Assembly (NCBI GenBank): GCA_013811975.1
Contig: JACCUF010000280.1
Span: forward strand, 1-15,258
Source: Geodermatophilaceae bacterium
Lineage (GTDB): Bacteria > Actinomycetota > Actinomycetes > Mycobacteriales > Geodermatophilaceae
Length of the DNA: 15,258 nucleotides
Direction of reading: 5' to 3'
Shown: positions 5,567 to 12,993 of the stretch, piece after piece
Numbering within the stretch: position 1 is the stretch's first letter
Layout: each line of letters begins with the position of its first letter
Notes under the pieces: model-generated
What the model was told of the DNA's origin: nothing
Seen by the model: only the letters and a program-made list of their open reading frames with translations
The model's database searches: none
Made by a program: the position numbers and the translations under genes

Positions 5567-8398
5567 GTGGCCAGTCATGCGGACAACCACGCCCGGGCGC
5601 GACAACGGGCGGTTCACCCGCAGCTGACCGAGTTCGCCGCCGACATCGGATTCGAGCTCGACCCGTTCCAGATCGACGGCTGCAGGGCCCTCGAGGACGG
5701 ACACGGTGCCCTGATCGCCGCCCCGACAGGGGCCGGCAAGACCGTGGTCGGGGAGTTCGCCGTACACCTTGCCCTCAATGCCGGACGCAAATGCTTCTAC
5801 ACCACCCCTATCAAGGCGCTGTCCAACCAGAAGTACAACGATCTGATCCGCCGGTACGGCCGGGACAGGGTCGGTCTACTGACCGGCGACCGCACCGAGA
5901 ACGGGAACGCGCCGATCGTCGTCATGACCACCGAGGTCCTGCGCAACATGCTCTATTCCGGGTCCGGTGCTCTGATCGGCTTGGGCTTCGTCGTCATGGA
6001 TGAGGTGCACTACCTGGCCGATCGCTTCCGCGGTGCTGTGTGGGAGGAGGTGATCATCCACCTTCCCGAGTCAGTAGCCCTGGTCTCGTTGTCAGCCACG
6101 GTGAGCAACGCGGAGGAGTTCGGTGCGTGGCTGGTCGCGGTACGCGGCAACACCGCGATTGTGGTCAGCGACGAGCGGCCGGTCCCGCTGTTGCAGCACA
6201 TGATGGTCGGCACCCGGCTATTCGACCTCTTCGCCACCGGGCGCCAGTCGGAGGGAACTGCAGCACCGTTCATGAACTCGCAACTCGAACAGGCCGTGCG
6301 CAATGCCCAGACTCGACTCTGGTCGGCCGAGACGCGAGGACGGGGGTCGGGTCGTGATCGTAACCGTGCCGGAGGCTACGAACGGCGCCAGCCTTGGCGT
6401 CCGCCGCATCGCGCCGACGTGCTCGCTCGGCTCGACCGGGACGGGTTGTTGCCGACGATCACCTTCATCTTCAGCCGCGCCGGTTGCGATGCAGCGGTGA
6501 TCCAGGTCCTGCGCAGCGGGCTGCGTCTGACGACCGAGGAGGAATGCGAGCAGATCAGCGCGATCGTCGACGACCACTGTGCGCGACTACCCGACGAAGA
6601 CCTTGCGATCCTCGGCTATTGGGACTGGGTCGAGGCGCTGCGGGCCGGAATCGCGGCTCATCACGCCGGCCTCATTCCCGCTTTCAAGGAGACGGTCGAG
6701 GAGCTGTTCGTGCGAGGCCTGGTGAAGGCGGTGTTTGCCACCGAGACCTTGGCGCTGGGCATAAACATGCCGGCCAGGTCAGTCGTGCTGGAACGGCTCA
6801 ACAAATGGAACGGCGACCAGCATGCCCCGCTGACGGCGGGGGAGTACACCCAGTTGACCGGACGGGCCGGCAGACGGGGGATCGACATCGACGGACACGC
6901 AGTCGTGCTGTGGTCACCGGAGGTCGACGCCGCGGCGGTCGGCGGACTGGCATCGACTCGCACCTACCCACTGCGGTCCTCGTTCACGCCGTCGTACAAC
7001 ATGGCCGCAAACCTCGTTTCTCAACTCGGCCGGGCCGCCGCCCGGGACCTATTGGGGTCCTCCTTCGCCCAGTTCCAGGCCGACCGTGATGTGGTCGGCC
7101 TACACCGGCGAGTCGCCACCAACGAAAAGACCCTTGCCGACTTTGCTGCCAAGATGGCCTGCCAGTGTGGGGATTTCGCGTCCTACGACGCGTTGCGGAT
7201 GCAGTTGAGCCAGCGCGAGGCGGACCTGTCCCGAGCAGGCGCACAGCTTCGGCGTGGTCAGGCCATCCAGGCCTTGGAAGAACTGCGGACCGGAGATGTG
7301 ATCCGGGTACCGCACGGCCGCAGGCAGGGCCTGGCCGTCGTCCTGGACCCCGGCCTCTCGCCGTTGTCCGATCCCCGGCCGCTGGTCCTGACCGAACAAC
7401 GATGGGCCGGGCGGCTGAGCGGAAACGACTTCCCGGTAGCGGCGCGGCCGTTGGCCCGGATCAAGGTGCCGAAGAACTTCAACCACCGCAGCCCAGTGGC
7501 TCGGCGCGATCTTGCGTCCAGCTTGCGGACCGCCCGTACCGAGTCCGATCTCGGCGCTCGCCAGATCGGGCCCCGCCGTCGACAGCCGGCCGCGGACGAT
7601 GCCGAGATCGCAAGGCTTCGCGGTGAATTGCGCGCCCACCCCTGTCATCAGTGCCCTGACCGGGAGGAACACGCTCGCTGGGCGCGCCGTGGGAGTCAGC
7701 TCGAGCATGAGACCGACGGCGTGAAGGCTCGCATCGAGCAGCGCACCGGTTCTATCGCCCGATCCTTCGACCGGATCTGCGAACTGCTGGAACGCCTCGG
7801 CTATCTCACCGGCAAGGCGCCACCTGACGCATTGTCCGAAGCGGGTCGCGGGCTCACCCGGATCTGGAGCGAGACGGATCTGGCCACCGCGGAGTGCCTA
7901 CGCGAAGGCACCTTCGACGGGCTGGGCCCGGCCGAACTCGCCGCATGTGTGTCCGCACTGGTCTACGAAGCTCGCAGGGACATGGTGGCCGTCTGGTCCC
8001 CGCCGTCACCGCTCGTGGGGGACCGGCTGGCCGAGCTGCAGGAGGTCACCGGCCGACTGCGGGCGCTGGAGTCGGAGTACGGACTGGCATTGACCCGTGA
8101 ACTGGATCCAGGCCTGGCCGGCGCGTCGCTGCGCTGGGCCCGGGGGGAGTCTCTGGATCGCGTGCTGCGCTCAGCACGGGAGGAGGGCACCGAGCTGACC
8201 GGTGGCGATTTCGTCCGGTGGATGCGTCAGCTCATCGACCTGTTGGGACAGTTGGCCCGCGTGGGCGACCTCTCGGACATCAATCCGCGTGCCGGTTCCA
8301 CCGAACACGGAGTCGCGCGAGTTGCCGCCCGCGCCGTCAAGGCGTTGCGTCGTGGCGTGGTGGAAGCGGGAGATCTCTCAGTAGTACACAATGTGTGA
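5567..8398 (+). CDS. helY: HelY-type DEVH-box helicase (Ski2/Mtr4-like)
   Basis: This is a 943-residue superfamily 2 helicase that is probably an ATP-dependent RNA helicase; the eukaryotic relatives Ski2 and Mtr4 feed RNA to the exosome. The core shows the Q-like DPFQ at 32-35, motif I APTGAGKT (52-59), motif II DEVH (145-148), motif III SAT (176-178) and motif VI QLTGRAGRRG (429-438). HHAGLIPAFKETVEELF and ETLALGINMPARSVV are also typical of Ski2-like proteins. A middle region with a CHQCPD pair of cysteines (C693, C696) is, from memory, a feature of the actinobacterial HelY branch. The C-terminal 180 residues match the DSHCT helical domain. The GTG start at 5567 lies 10 nt after tatC; TAGCCT (5554-5559) overlapping the tatC stop is a possible -10 for a leaderless transcript. 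Confidence 0.93.
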   Translation: MASHADNHARARQRAVHPQLTEFAADIGFELDPFQIDGCRALEDGHGALIAAPTGAGKTVVGEFAVHLALNAGRKCFYTTPIKALSNQKYNDLIRRYGRDRVGLLTGDRTENGNAPIVVMTTEVLRNMLYSGSGALIGLGFVVMDEVHYLADRFRGAVWEEVIIHLPESVALVSLSATVSNAEEFGAWLVAVRGNTAIVVSDERPVPLLQHMMVGTRLFDLFATGRQSEGTAAPFMNSQLEQAVRNAQTRLWSAETRGRGSGRDRNRAGGYERRQPWRPPHRADVLARLDRDGLLPTITFIFSRAGCDAAVIQVLRSGLRLTTEEECEQISAIVDDHCARLPDEDLAILGYWDWVEALRAGIAAHHAGLIPAFKETVEELFVRGLVKAVFATETLALGINMPARSVVLERLNKWNGDQHAPLTAGEYTQLTGRAGRRGIDIDGHAVVLWSPEVDAAAVGGLASTRTYPLRSSFTPSYNMAANLVSQLGRAAARDLLGSSFAQFQADRDVVGLHRRVATNEKTLADFAAKMACQCGDFASYDALRMQLSQREADLSRAGAQLRRGQAIQALEELRTGDVIRVPHGRRQGLAVVLDPGLSPLSDPRPLVLTEQRWAGRLSGNDFPVAARPLARIKVPKNFNHRSPVARRDLASSLRTARTESDLGARQIGPRRRQPAADDAEIARLRGELRAHPCHQCPDREEHARWARRGSQLEHETDGVKARIEQRTGSIARSFDRICELLERLGYLTGKAPPDALSEAGRGLTRIWSETDLATAECLREGTFDGLGPAELAACVSALVYEARRDMVAVWSPPSPLVGDRLAELQEVTGRLRALESEYGLALTRELDPGLAGASLRWARGESLDRVLRSAREEGTELTGGDFVRWMRQLIDLLGQLARVGDLSDINPRAGSTEHGVARVAARAVKALRRGVVEAGDLSVVHNV
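8386..8396. repeat. Short palindrome ACACA-A-TGTGT at the end of helY
   Basis: This perfect 11-bp inverted repeat (ACACA, centre A, TGTGT) overlaps the helY stop codon (8396-8398). It lies 42 nt upstream of the next gene, where an operator could sit. It is too short to be significant alone, and I know no regulator that matches it. Confidence 0.2.
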
Positions 8399-8425
8399 GC
8401 GCCACGTACCGGTATTGATCCGATC

Positions 8426-8432
8426 AGAGGAG
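8426..8432 (+). promoter_or_regulatory. Strong ribosome binding site AGAGGAG
   Basis: AGAGGAG ends 5 nt before the ATG at 8438. It fixes the start of the low-complexity membrane protein and contrasts with the leaderless style of several neighbouring genes. A TATTGA stretch (8413-8418) just upstream could act as a -10 element, but this is weak. Confidence 0.6.
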
Positions 8433-8437
8433 CACCG

Positions 8438-9622
8438 ATGACCAACCCCCCGCAGGGCGGTGGCGAGCAGCCGAATGAACCTTCCGATTCCGCGCGGCCG
8501 CCCACCTACGGTCAGCATTCGGGCTGGGGCCAGCCACCGCCGGACAAGCAGCCGGAGAAGTCGGAGCAATCGGAGCAATCGGAGAAGTCGGAGAAGTCGG
8601 AGCAATCGGAGCAATCCGATCAGGCGCGGCCATCAGGGCAGAGCGCGCCGGTGTCCGGTTGGGGCCAGCCGTCCGCCCCTTCCACCGCGGGTCAGTCCGC
8701 ATCGGGTTGGGGGCAGTCTTCTAACCCACCCAACCCACCCAGCCCACCCAACCGGCCGCCGCCGCCGGCTGCTTCCTCTCCGGCTGCGCAGTCCTCCTCT
8801 TCGGGTTGGGGGCAGTCTTCTAACCCACCCAGCCCACCCAGCCCACCCGGCCCACCTAGCCTCTTCAGCCAGTCCGGTGGGACCGGCCCGTCGTTCGGAT
8901 CAGGCCCGCCGGTGACCGGTGAGCACGCATCCCCGCCCTCCGGATACTCCGGAACCGCTGCGCCTACCCAGCAGTTCGGCATTTCCAGGTCCGCCGCCGG
9001 TCAGAACCCACCAGCCAGCACGTACGGCAGCGAGTACCCGACCCAGCAGTACGGCGGCGGTCAGTCATCGGCTTCGGGTTTCGGGTCAGACCCCGGCGCT
9101 GCCCCCGGGGGCTACGGCGCTGCGCAGGGACAGCAGTACGGAAGTCAGCCGGGCTATGGCGGGCCACCGGCATCCTCGGGCTACGGCTCCCCCCCAGCGC
9201 AGCAGCCCTACGGGGCCCAGCCCGGTTACGGCGCCCCGCAACAGCAGGGCTATCCCGGCCAGCAAGTGCCGGGACAGGGTTATGGCACCGGTTACCCCGC
9301 TGCGCCGGCGAAGAAGCGCAATACCGGTCTGATCGTGGCCTTGTCGGTGCTCGCGGTGCTCATTCTGGCCGCGGCGGTCCTCTTGCCTACCGTTGTGCTC
9401 GCGAAGACCGTGCTCGACCCTGCCGCGGTCCAGCAGGACGTCGCAGCTCAGTTCAAGGATCAGGAGGGGGTCGGCGTCCAGCTGACCTGTCCCGCCGACA
9501 TGGAGGTCGAGGTCGGCAGCACCTACGAGTGCACTGGCACCACCGAGGACTCCGAGGATGTCACGTTGGTCATCGAGATCAGCGACGAGAACGGCAACTA
9601 CACCTGGCAGGAGAGGCAGTAA
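8438..9622 (+). CDS. Membrane protein with long low-complexity tail and C-terminal DUF4333-like domain
   Basis: The protein has 394 residues. Residues 1-292 are low in complexity and predicted to be disordered. They comprise four GWGQ motifs (at 29, 74, 90 and 123), a charged SEQ/SEK repeat (39-62), proline-rich SNPPSPP segments, and a Q/G/Y-rich part (about 195-287) full of GYG, QQYG and PGYG. One membrane helix follows a KKRN basic anchor (about 296-322), so the tail is cytoplasmic and the last 70 residues are outside. That last part resembles DUF4333: it has two cysteines (C351, C365) placed for a disulfide and an alternating beta pattern. From memory, M. tuberculosis Rv2091c holds the same position after helY. 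The function is unknown; a cell-envelope or surface role is an inference. No lipobox or cleavable signal is visible. Confidence 0.88.
   Translation: MTNPPQGGGEQPNEPSDSARPPTYGQHSGWGQPPPDKQPEKSEQSEQSEKSEKSEQSEQSDQARPSGQSAPVSGWGQPSAPSTAGQSASGWGQSSNPPNPPSPPNRPPPPAASSPAAQSSSSGWGQSSNPPSPPSPPGPPSLFSQSGGTGPSFGSGPPVTGEHASPPSGYSGTAAPTQQFGISRSAAGQNPPASTYGSEYPTQQYGGGQSSASGFGSDPGAAPGGYGAAQGQQYGSQPGYGGPPASSGYGSPPAQQPYGAQPGYGAPQQQGYPGQQVPGQGYGTGYPAAPAKKRNTGLIVALSVLAVLILAAAVLLPTVVLAKTVLDPAAVQQDVAAQFKDQEGVGVQLTCPADMEVEVGSTYECTGTTEDSEDVTLVIEISDENGNYTWQERQ
8552..8623 (+). repeat. Nine-base tandem repeat encoding SEQ/SEK triplets
   Basis: Eight consecutive 9-nt units (consensus TCGGAGCAA or TCGGAGAAG) encode PEK, SEQ, SEQ, SEK, SEK, SEQ, SEQ, SDQ (residues 39-62). 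Interior units are nearly identical at DNA level, so the array is prone to in-frame slippage. It gives a charged, helix-prone segment in an otherwise proline/glycine-rich tail. Confidence 0.85.
8702..8848 (+). repeat. Internal direct repeat, 48 nt, spaced by 99 nt
   Basis: Segments 8702-8749 and 8801-8848 match at 47 of 48 bases by eye; both encode SGWGQSSNPP followed by PSPP-type residues. The 99-nt offset is 33 codons, so the duplication keeps the frame. The near-identity, including codon choice, points to a recent duplication or gene conversion within the tail region. Confidence 0.85.
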
Positions 9623-9685
9623 TCAGGCAGCGAAGGCTGCAGCCGCCCTGCCCTGGCTGGGTAAGATCAGTAATCAGGCAGCGAA
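9617..9685 (+). repeat. 18-bp direct repeat spanning the stop codon
   Basis: CAGTAATCAGGCAGCGAA occurs exactly at 9617-9634 and again at 9668-9685, offset by 51 nt. The first copy includes the last Gln codon and TAA stop of the DUF4333-like gene. The sequence after each copy shows weaker similarity (GCAG and CCCTGC blocks), so this looks like a decayed 51-nt tandem duplication. It fills most of the 81-nt gap before the convergent exonuclease gene. Confidence 0.8.
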
Positions 9686-9703
9686 ACCGCAGAGTCCCTG
9701 CTC

Positions 9704-10666
9704 TCAGGCCCAGGCCAGGGCCTCGCGCAGGCGATTGACCGCTGACTGCAGGCCCCATCGGGACGCTAGTGCTGCAAGTCGCCCGGGATCAGCCGGTGCG
9801 GCCGGCAGTTGCGCTGAGACGTCGGGTATCGGGCAGTCCCGGCGGACCAGAACTACAACCTGTGCCACGGCGAGGTAATCGACCGCCGCTGCCAGCTTGC
9901 GCAGCACACCCGCGGTCAGCGCGCCGGTGGCGGTGGCTCGTCCCCGGGCGGCATCCAGGACGCCCTGGACGGAGCCATAGGCCAGGATGAGGCCAGCGGC
10001 GGTCTTGTCGCCGATCCCCTTGACCCCCGGGAGTCCGTCGCTGGGATCGCCTCTCAGGACGGCGTAATCGGCGTAGCCATGGCCGGGGATGCCGTATTTC
10101 GCGGTGATCCAGGCTTCGTCGACGGTCTCGAGGTTGCCCAGGCCTCTGGCGGTGTAGAGCACCCGGATCGGTTGGTCGTCACGAACGAGTTGGAAAAGGT
10201 CCCGGTCGCCGGTGACGATCTCGACCTCACCGCTGGCCCGCGTGGCCAAAGTCCCGATCACATCGTCGGCCTCGAACCCGGCGGAGCCCAGGCGGCAGAT
10301 ACCCGCTGCTTCGAGCAGATCAGCGATGATTGGCACCTGATGGCCGAGACCATCCGGAGTGTCGCCGAGTTCCGGCTCGTTCTCCACGACTCGATGTGCC
10401 TTGTACGACGGGATGGCCGCGACCCTGAACGCCGGGCGCCAGTCGTCGTCCCAACAGGCGACCAGCTCGGTAGGGCGTCGGGTGCGGACCAGGGTGGCGA
10501 TGGCGTCGATGAAACCCCGGGCCGCATTCACCGGAATCCCATCCGGCGAGACCACAGTGTCGGGTACGCCGTAAAAGGTTCGGAAGTAGAGGCTGGCCGA
10601 GTCCAGCAGCATCAAGCTCACGGCAGCTGACCCTATTGGAGCCGTGGCCGGGTCATGGGAGGACAC
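9704..10666 (-). CDS. 5'-3' exonuclease (Pol I 5'-nuclease/FEN-like, stand-alone)
   Basis: This metal-dependent nuclease resembles the 5'-nuclease domain of DNA polymerase I, without a polymerase domain, and may remove flaps or RNA primers. As read here it has 320 residues. Acidic metal ligands are visible: D22 in LLDSAS, the D73-D75 cluster in CWDDDWRP, E132, D134 and D135 in FEADDVIG, and D154 and D156 in TGDRDLFQL. D207 and D210 lie in GDPSDGLPGVKGIG, which also carries the helix-hairpin-helix DNA-binding loop. SYKAHR (87-92) is the helical-arch motif. The start is uncertain: the longest frame begins at GTG 10666, but homology begins near LMLLDSAS. GTG 10621, 8 nt after TAGGGT on the minus strand, or ATG 10612 may be the true start. 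M. tuberculosis Rv2090 has the same place and orientation. Confidence 0.92.
   Translation of the reverse strand: MSSHDPATAPIGSAAVSLMLLDSASLYFRTFYGVPDTVVSPDGIPVNAARGFIDAIATLVRTRRPTELVACWDDDWRPAFRVAAIPSYKAHRVVENEPELGDTPDGLGHQVPIIADLLEAAGICRLGSAGFEADDVIGTLATRASGEVEIVTGDRDLFQLVRDDQPIRVLYTARGLGNLETVDEAWITAKYGIPGHGYADYAVLRGDPSDGLPGVKGIGDKTAAGLILAYGSVQGVLDAARGRATATGALTAGVLRKLAAAVDYLAVAQVVVLVRRDCPIPDVSAQLPAAPADPGRLAALASRWGLQSAVNRLREALAWA
9706..9723. terminator. GC-rich hairpin at the 3' end of the exonuclease gene
   Basis: AGGCCC (9706-9711) and GGGCCT (9718-9723) form a perfect 6-bp stem with a 6-nt loop. It overlaps the last codons and stop of the minus-strand exonuclease gene, between two convergent genes. 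There is no T-tract on either side. It could act as a bidirectional terminator, but by sequence alone it is weak. Confidence 0.25.
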
Positions 10667-10679
10667 CGAGCTCGGCGAT

Positions 10680-10685
10680 TAGGCT
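10680..10685 (+). promoter_or_regulatory. -10-like hexamer TAGGCT, leaderless promoter candidate for the five-gene operon
   Basis: TAGGCT fits TAnnnT and is followed by exactly 6 nt (GCTGAG) and then the GTG at 10692, as at pafB and the small membrane protein. No Shine-Dalgarno sequence is needed in this arrangement and none is seen. This is the only promoter-like site I see for the genes from 10692 to 15257. Confidence 0.5.
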
Positions 10686-10691
10686 GCTGAG

Positions 10692-11807
10692 GTGCCCGTG
10701 ATCCCTGTCCCGTCCCCTGATCGACTGGAACGCGCCCAGCGCGCCGTGGCTGCGGCGGGCTGGGAGGCGCTGCTGCTCTCCGCGGGCACGGACCTGCGCT
10801 ATCTGACTGGCTACAACGCCCATCCGAGCGAGCGTTTGACGTGTCTCGTTGTTCCTGCTGAGGGTGAGTCCCTTCTCATCGTTCCCGAACTCGAGGCTCC
10901 GATGGTCAAGGCCGCTGGGGCGACCATCGGGCTCCGGGCCTGGGCCGAGACCGAAGATCCCTTCGCCCTGGTCGCAGGGCATCTGCGCAAGGTCGGCCCA
11001 CCGGGCAGAGTCGGCATCGGCAACCGCATGTGGGCCGAGCACGCCCTGCAACTCGGCTCGGCGACGGGCTCCCGAGCCGAGCTGGCCGGACCGCTGATGG
11101 CCCAGCTGCGGATGCGCAAGGACGACGCCGAGGCGGCGGCCCTGTTCGAGGCCGGACGGGCCATCGACCGCGTACATGCTCGGATGGCGGAGTGGCTGCG
11201 TCCCAGGCGTACCGAGCGGGAGGTCGGCCGCGACATCGCCGAAGCGATCGTCGCTGAAGGGCATGAGAGCGCCGAGTTCACCATCGTCGGCTCCGGTCCA
11301 AATGGGGCCAGCCCGCATCATCTGCTCTCCGATCGGGTCATCGAGACCGGCGACCTCGTTGTCGTCGACATCGGCGGGGTCACCGAGGCCGGCTACTTCT
11401 CGGATTCCACCCGTACCTACGTTGCTGGCGGGCGGGTGGCGCCGGAAGTGATCGATCTCTACGGCGTACTGCAAGCCGCCCAGGAGGCCGCCTGCCGGGC
11501 TGTGGCCCCTGGAGTGAGCGCAGCGGCGGTCGACGCCACTGCGCGAGGCATCATCGAGCAGGCCGGGTACGGCGCGAACTTCATCCACCGCACCGGGCAC
11601 GGCATCGGCCTTGACGTACATGAGGATCCCTACATCGTGTCCGGTAATGACATCCCGCTCGAGGCGGGGATGGCGTTCTCGATCGAGCCAGGGATCTACA
11701 TCTCGGGGCGCTACGGCGCGCGCATCGAGGACATCGTGATCTGTACCGCCGATGGCGTGCAGCGGCTCAACACCGGTAGCCGCGACCTCCTCACACTGGG
11801 AGCCTGA
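10692..11807 (+). CDS. M24-family metallopeptidase (Xaa-Pro dipeptidase/aminopeptidase type)
   Basis: This is a 371-residue pita-bread-fold peptidase that probably cleaves peptides at Xaa-Pro bonds in the cytoplasm using two metal ions. The N-terminal creatinase-like domain covers about 1-140 (LLLSAGTDLRYLTGYNAHPSE). The catalytic domain contains all five expected metal ligands: D226 (VVVDIGG), D238 (SDSTRT), H303 (RTGHGIG), E332 (FSIEPG) and E346 (ARIEDIVI). H209 and H210 in GASPHH lie where substrate-binding histidines are found. It corresponds by position to pepE (Rv2089c) of M. tuberculosis, although the true substrate is unknown. The GTG start at 10692 is supported by the -10-like hexamer 7 nt upstream. 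It ends 1 nt before the acyl-CoA dehydrogenase gene, so the two are almost certainly co-transcribed. Confidence 0.93.
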   Translation: MPVIPVPSPDRLERAQRAVAAAGWEALLLSAGTDLRYLTGYNAHPSERLTCLVVPAEGESLLIVPELEAPMVKAAGATIGLRAWAETEDPFALVAGHLRKVGPPGRVGIGNRMWAEHALQLGSATGSRAELAGPLMAQLRMRKDDAEAAALFEAGRAIDRVHARMAEWLRPRRTEREVGRDIAEAIVAEGHESAEFTIVGSGPNGASPHHLLSDRVIETGDLVVVDIGGVTEAGYFSDSTRTYVAGGRVAPEVIDLYGVLQAAQEAACRAVAPGVSAAAVDATARGIIEQAGYGANFIHRTGHGIGLDVHEDPYIVSGNDIPLEAGMAFSIEPGIYISGRYGARIEDIVICTADGVQRLNTGSRDLLTLGA

Positions 11808-11808
11808 C

Positions 11809-12993
11809 ATGCCGGTGAGCCGAACACTGCCCAGCGATGACGCCAGAGCACTGCTGGACCTGACCGTCGACCTGGCCGACCGGGAGCTGCGACCTCGGGT
11901 CTCGGCCGACGAGAAGGCCGCCCGCTTCCCGCGCGATGTCTTTGCCACGCTCGGACGATCCGGGCTGCTCGGCCTTCCCTACCCGGAGGAGTTCGGAGGG
12001 GGTGCCCAGACCTACGAGGTCTATCTCCAAGTGGTCGAGGAACTGGCCGCCGCCTGGCTCGCCGTCGGGCTCGGCGTCAGCGTGCACACGCTCTCGGCAT
12101 TTCCGGTGGCCTCGTTCGGCACTGACCAGCAGAAGCAGGAGTTCCTGCCCGGCATGGTCGGCGGGGAGCTGCTCGGCGCGTACTGTCTGTCCGAGACCGT
12201 CTCGGGCAGCGACGCGGCCGCGCTGGTGACCAGCGCGGTGCGCGCCGGCGACGACTATCGAATCCGCGGCACGAAAGCCTGGGTCACCCACGGTGGCGTC
12301 GCCGACTACTACAACGTGTTCCTGCGTACCGGCGGTTCGGGTGCCGGTGGCATCTCGACGGTGCTCGTTGACGCCGCCACGCCCGGGATCACGCCGCAAC
12401 CTCCGGAGCACAAGATGGGTATGTCCTCCTCGCCGACGTCGCAGATCGTCTTCGACGACGCCGTCGTATCCACCAGCCGGCTTCTAGGCGAGGAAGGACA
12501 GGGGTTCCGAATCGCTTTGGCCGCCTTGGACGGTGGGCGGCTGGGCATCGCCGCCTGCGCGGTCGGCCTAGCGCAGGCCGCACTCGACTACGCAGTCGCC
12601 TACGCCCAGGAACGCAAGCAGTTCGGTCAAGCGATTCTCGACTTCCAAGGCCTGTCGTTCATGCTCACCGACATGGCCACTCAGGTGGCGGCGGCCCGCG
12701 CCCTGTACCTCGACGCCGCCCGTCGCCGCGATGCCGGTCAGCCCTACGGTCCGCAGGCGGCGATGGCGAAACTCTTTGCCACCGACATGGTCATGCGGGT
12801 GACGATCGACGCGGTCCAAGTTCTCGGCGGCGCCGGATACGTCGAGGATCATCCGGCCGAGCGATGGATGCGCGAGGCCAAGGTCCTGCAGATCGTCGAA
12901 GGCACCAACCAGGTGCAGCGCCTGGTGATCGCGCGCTCCCTGTCGGGACGAAGGGCCGCCACCAGCGGGCCGCGGCTGAGCCACTCGACATGA
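11809..12993 (+). CDS. Acyl-CoA dehydrogenase family flavoprotein
   Basis: This is a 394-residue FAD enzyme of the acyl-CoA dehydrogenase family, which forms an alpha,beta double bond in an acyl-CoA and passes electrons to ETF. The N-terminal helical domain spans about 1-120, the beta domain about 121-235 and the C-terminal helical domain about 236-378. Signature 1 appears as AYCLSETVSGSDAA (124-137); the usual form is closer to LTEPxAGSD. KAWVTHGGVADYY matches the FAD-contact region, ERKQFGQAI (268-276) and QVLGGAGYVEDHPAERWMREAK are typical, and E364 in IVEGTNQVQRLVIAR is the likely catalytic base. ATG 11809 lies 1 nt after the peptidase stop, and the stop overlaps the regulator gene by ATGA. 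The substrate (short-chain, branched-chain or aryl acyl-CoA) cannot be told. Confidence 0.93.
   Translation: MPVSRTLPSDDARALLDLTVDLADRELRPRVSADEKAARFPRDVFATLGRSGLLGLPYPEEFGGGAQTYEVYLQVVEELAAAWLAVGLGVSVHTLSAFPVASFGTDQQKQEFLPGMVGGELLGAYCLSETVSGSDAAALVTSAVRAGDDYRIRGTKAWVTHGGVADYYNVFLRTGGSGAGGISTVLVDAATPGITPQPPEHKMGMSSSPTSQIVFDDAVVSTSRLLGEEGQGFRIALAALDGGRLGIAACAVGLAQAALDYAVAYAQERKQFGQAILDFQGLSFMLTDMATQVAAARALYLDAARRRDAGQPYGPQAAMAKLFATDMVMRVTIDAVQVLGGAGYVEDHPAERWMREAKVLQIVEGTNQVQRLVIARSLSGRRAATSGPRLSHST

Noticed and set aside
8558..8617. CRISPR-like or regulatory repeat array
   Set aside because: The units are 9 nt, have no spacers and lie in frame inside a coding region; they are a coding minisatellite.
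9640..9659. Stem CAGCC/GGCTG as a terminator for the DUF4333-like gene
   Set aside because: It has only a 5-bp stem with a 10-nt loop and no T-tract, which is expected by chance at this GC content.
10653..11948. Open frame of 431 codons on the minus strand opposite the peptidase
   Set aside because: The plus strand encodes a peptidase with all five metal ligands; the antisense product has no recognisable features.
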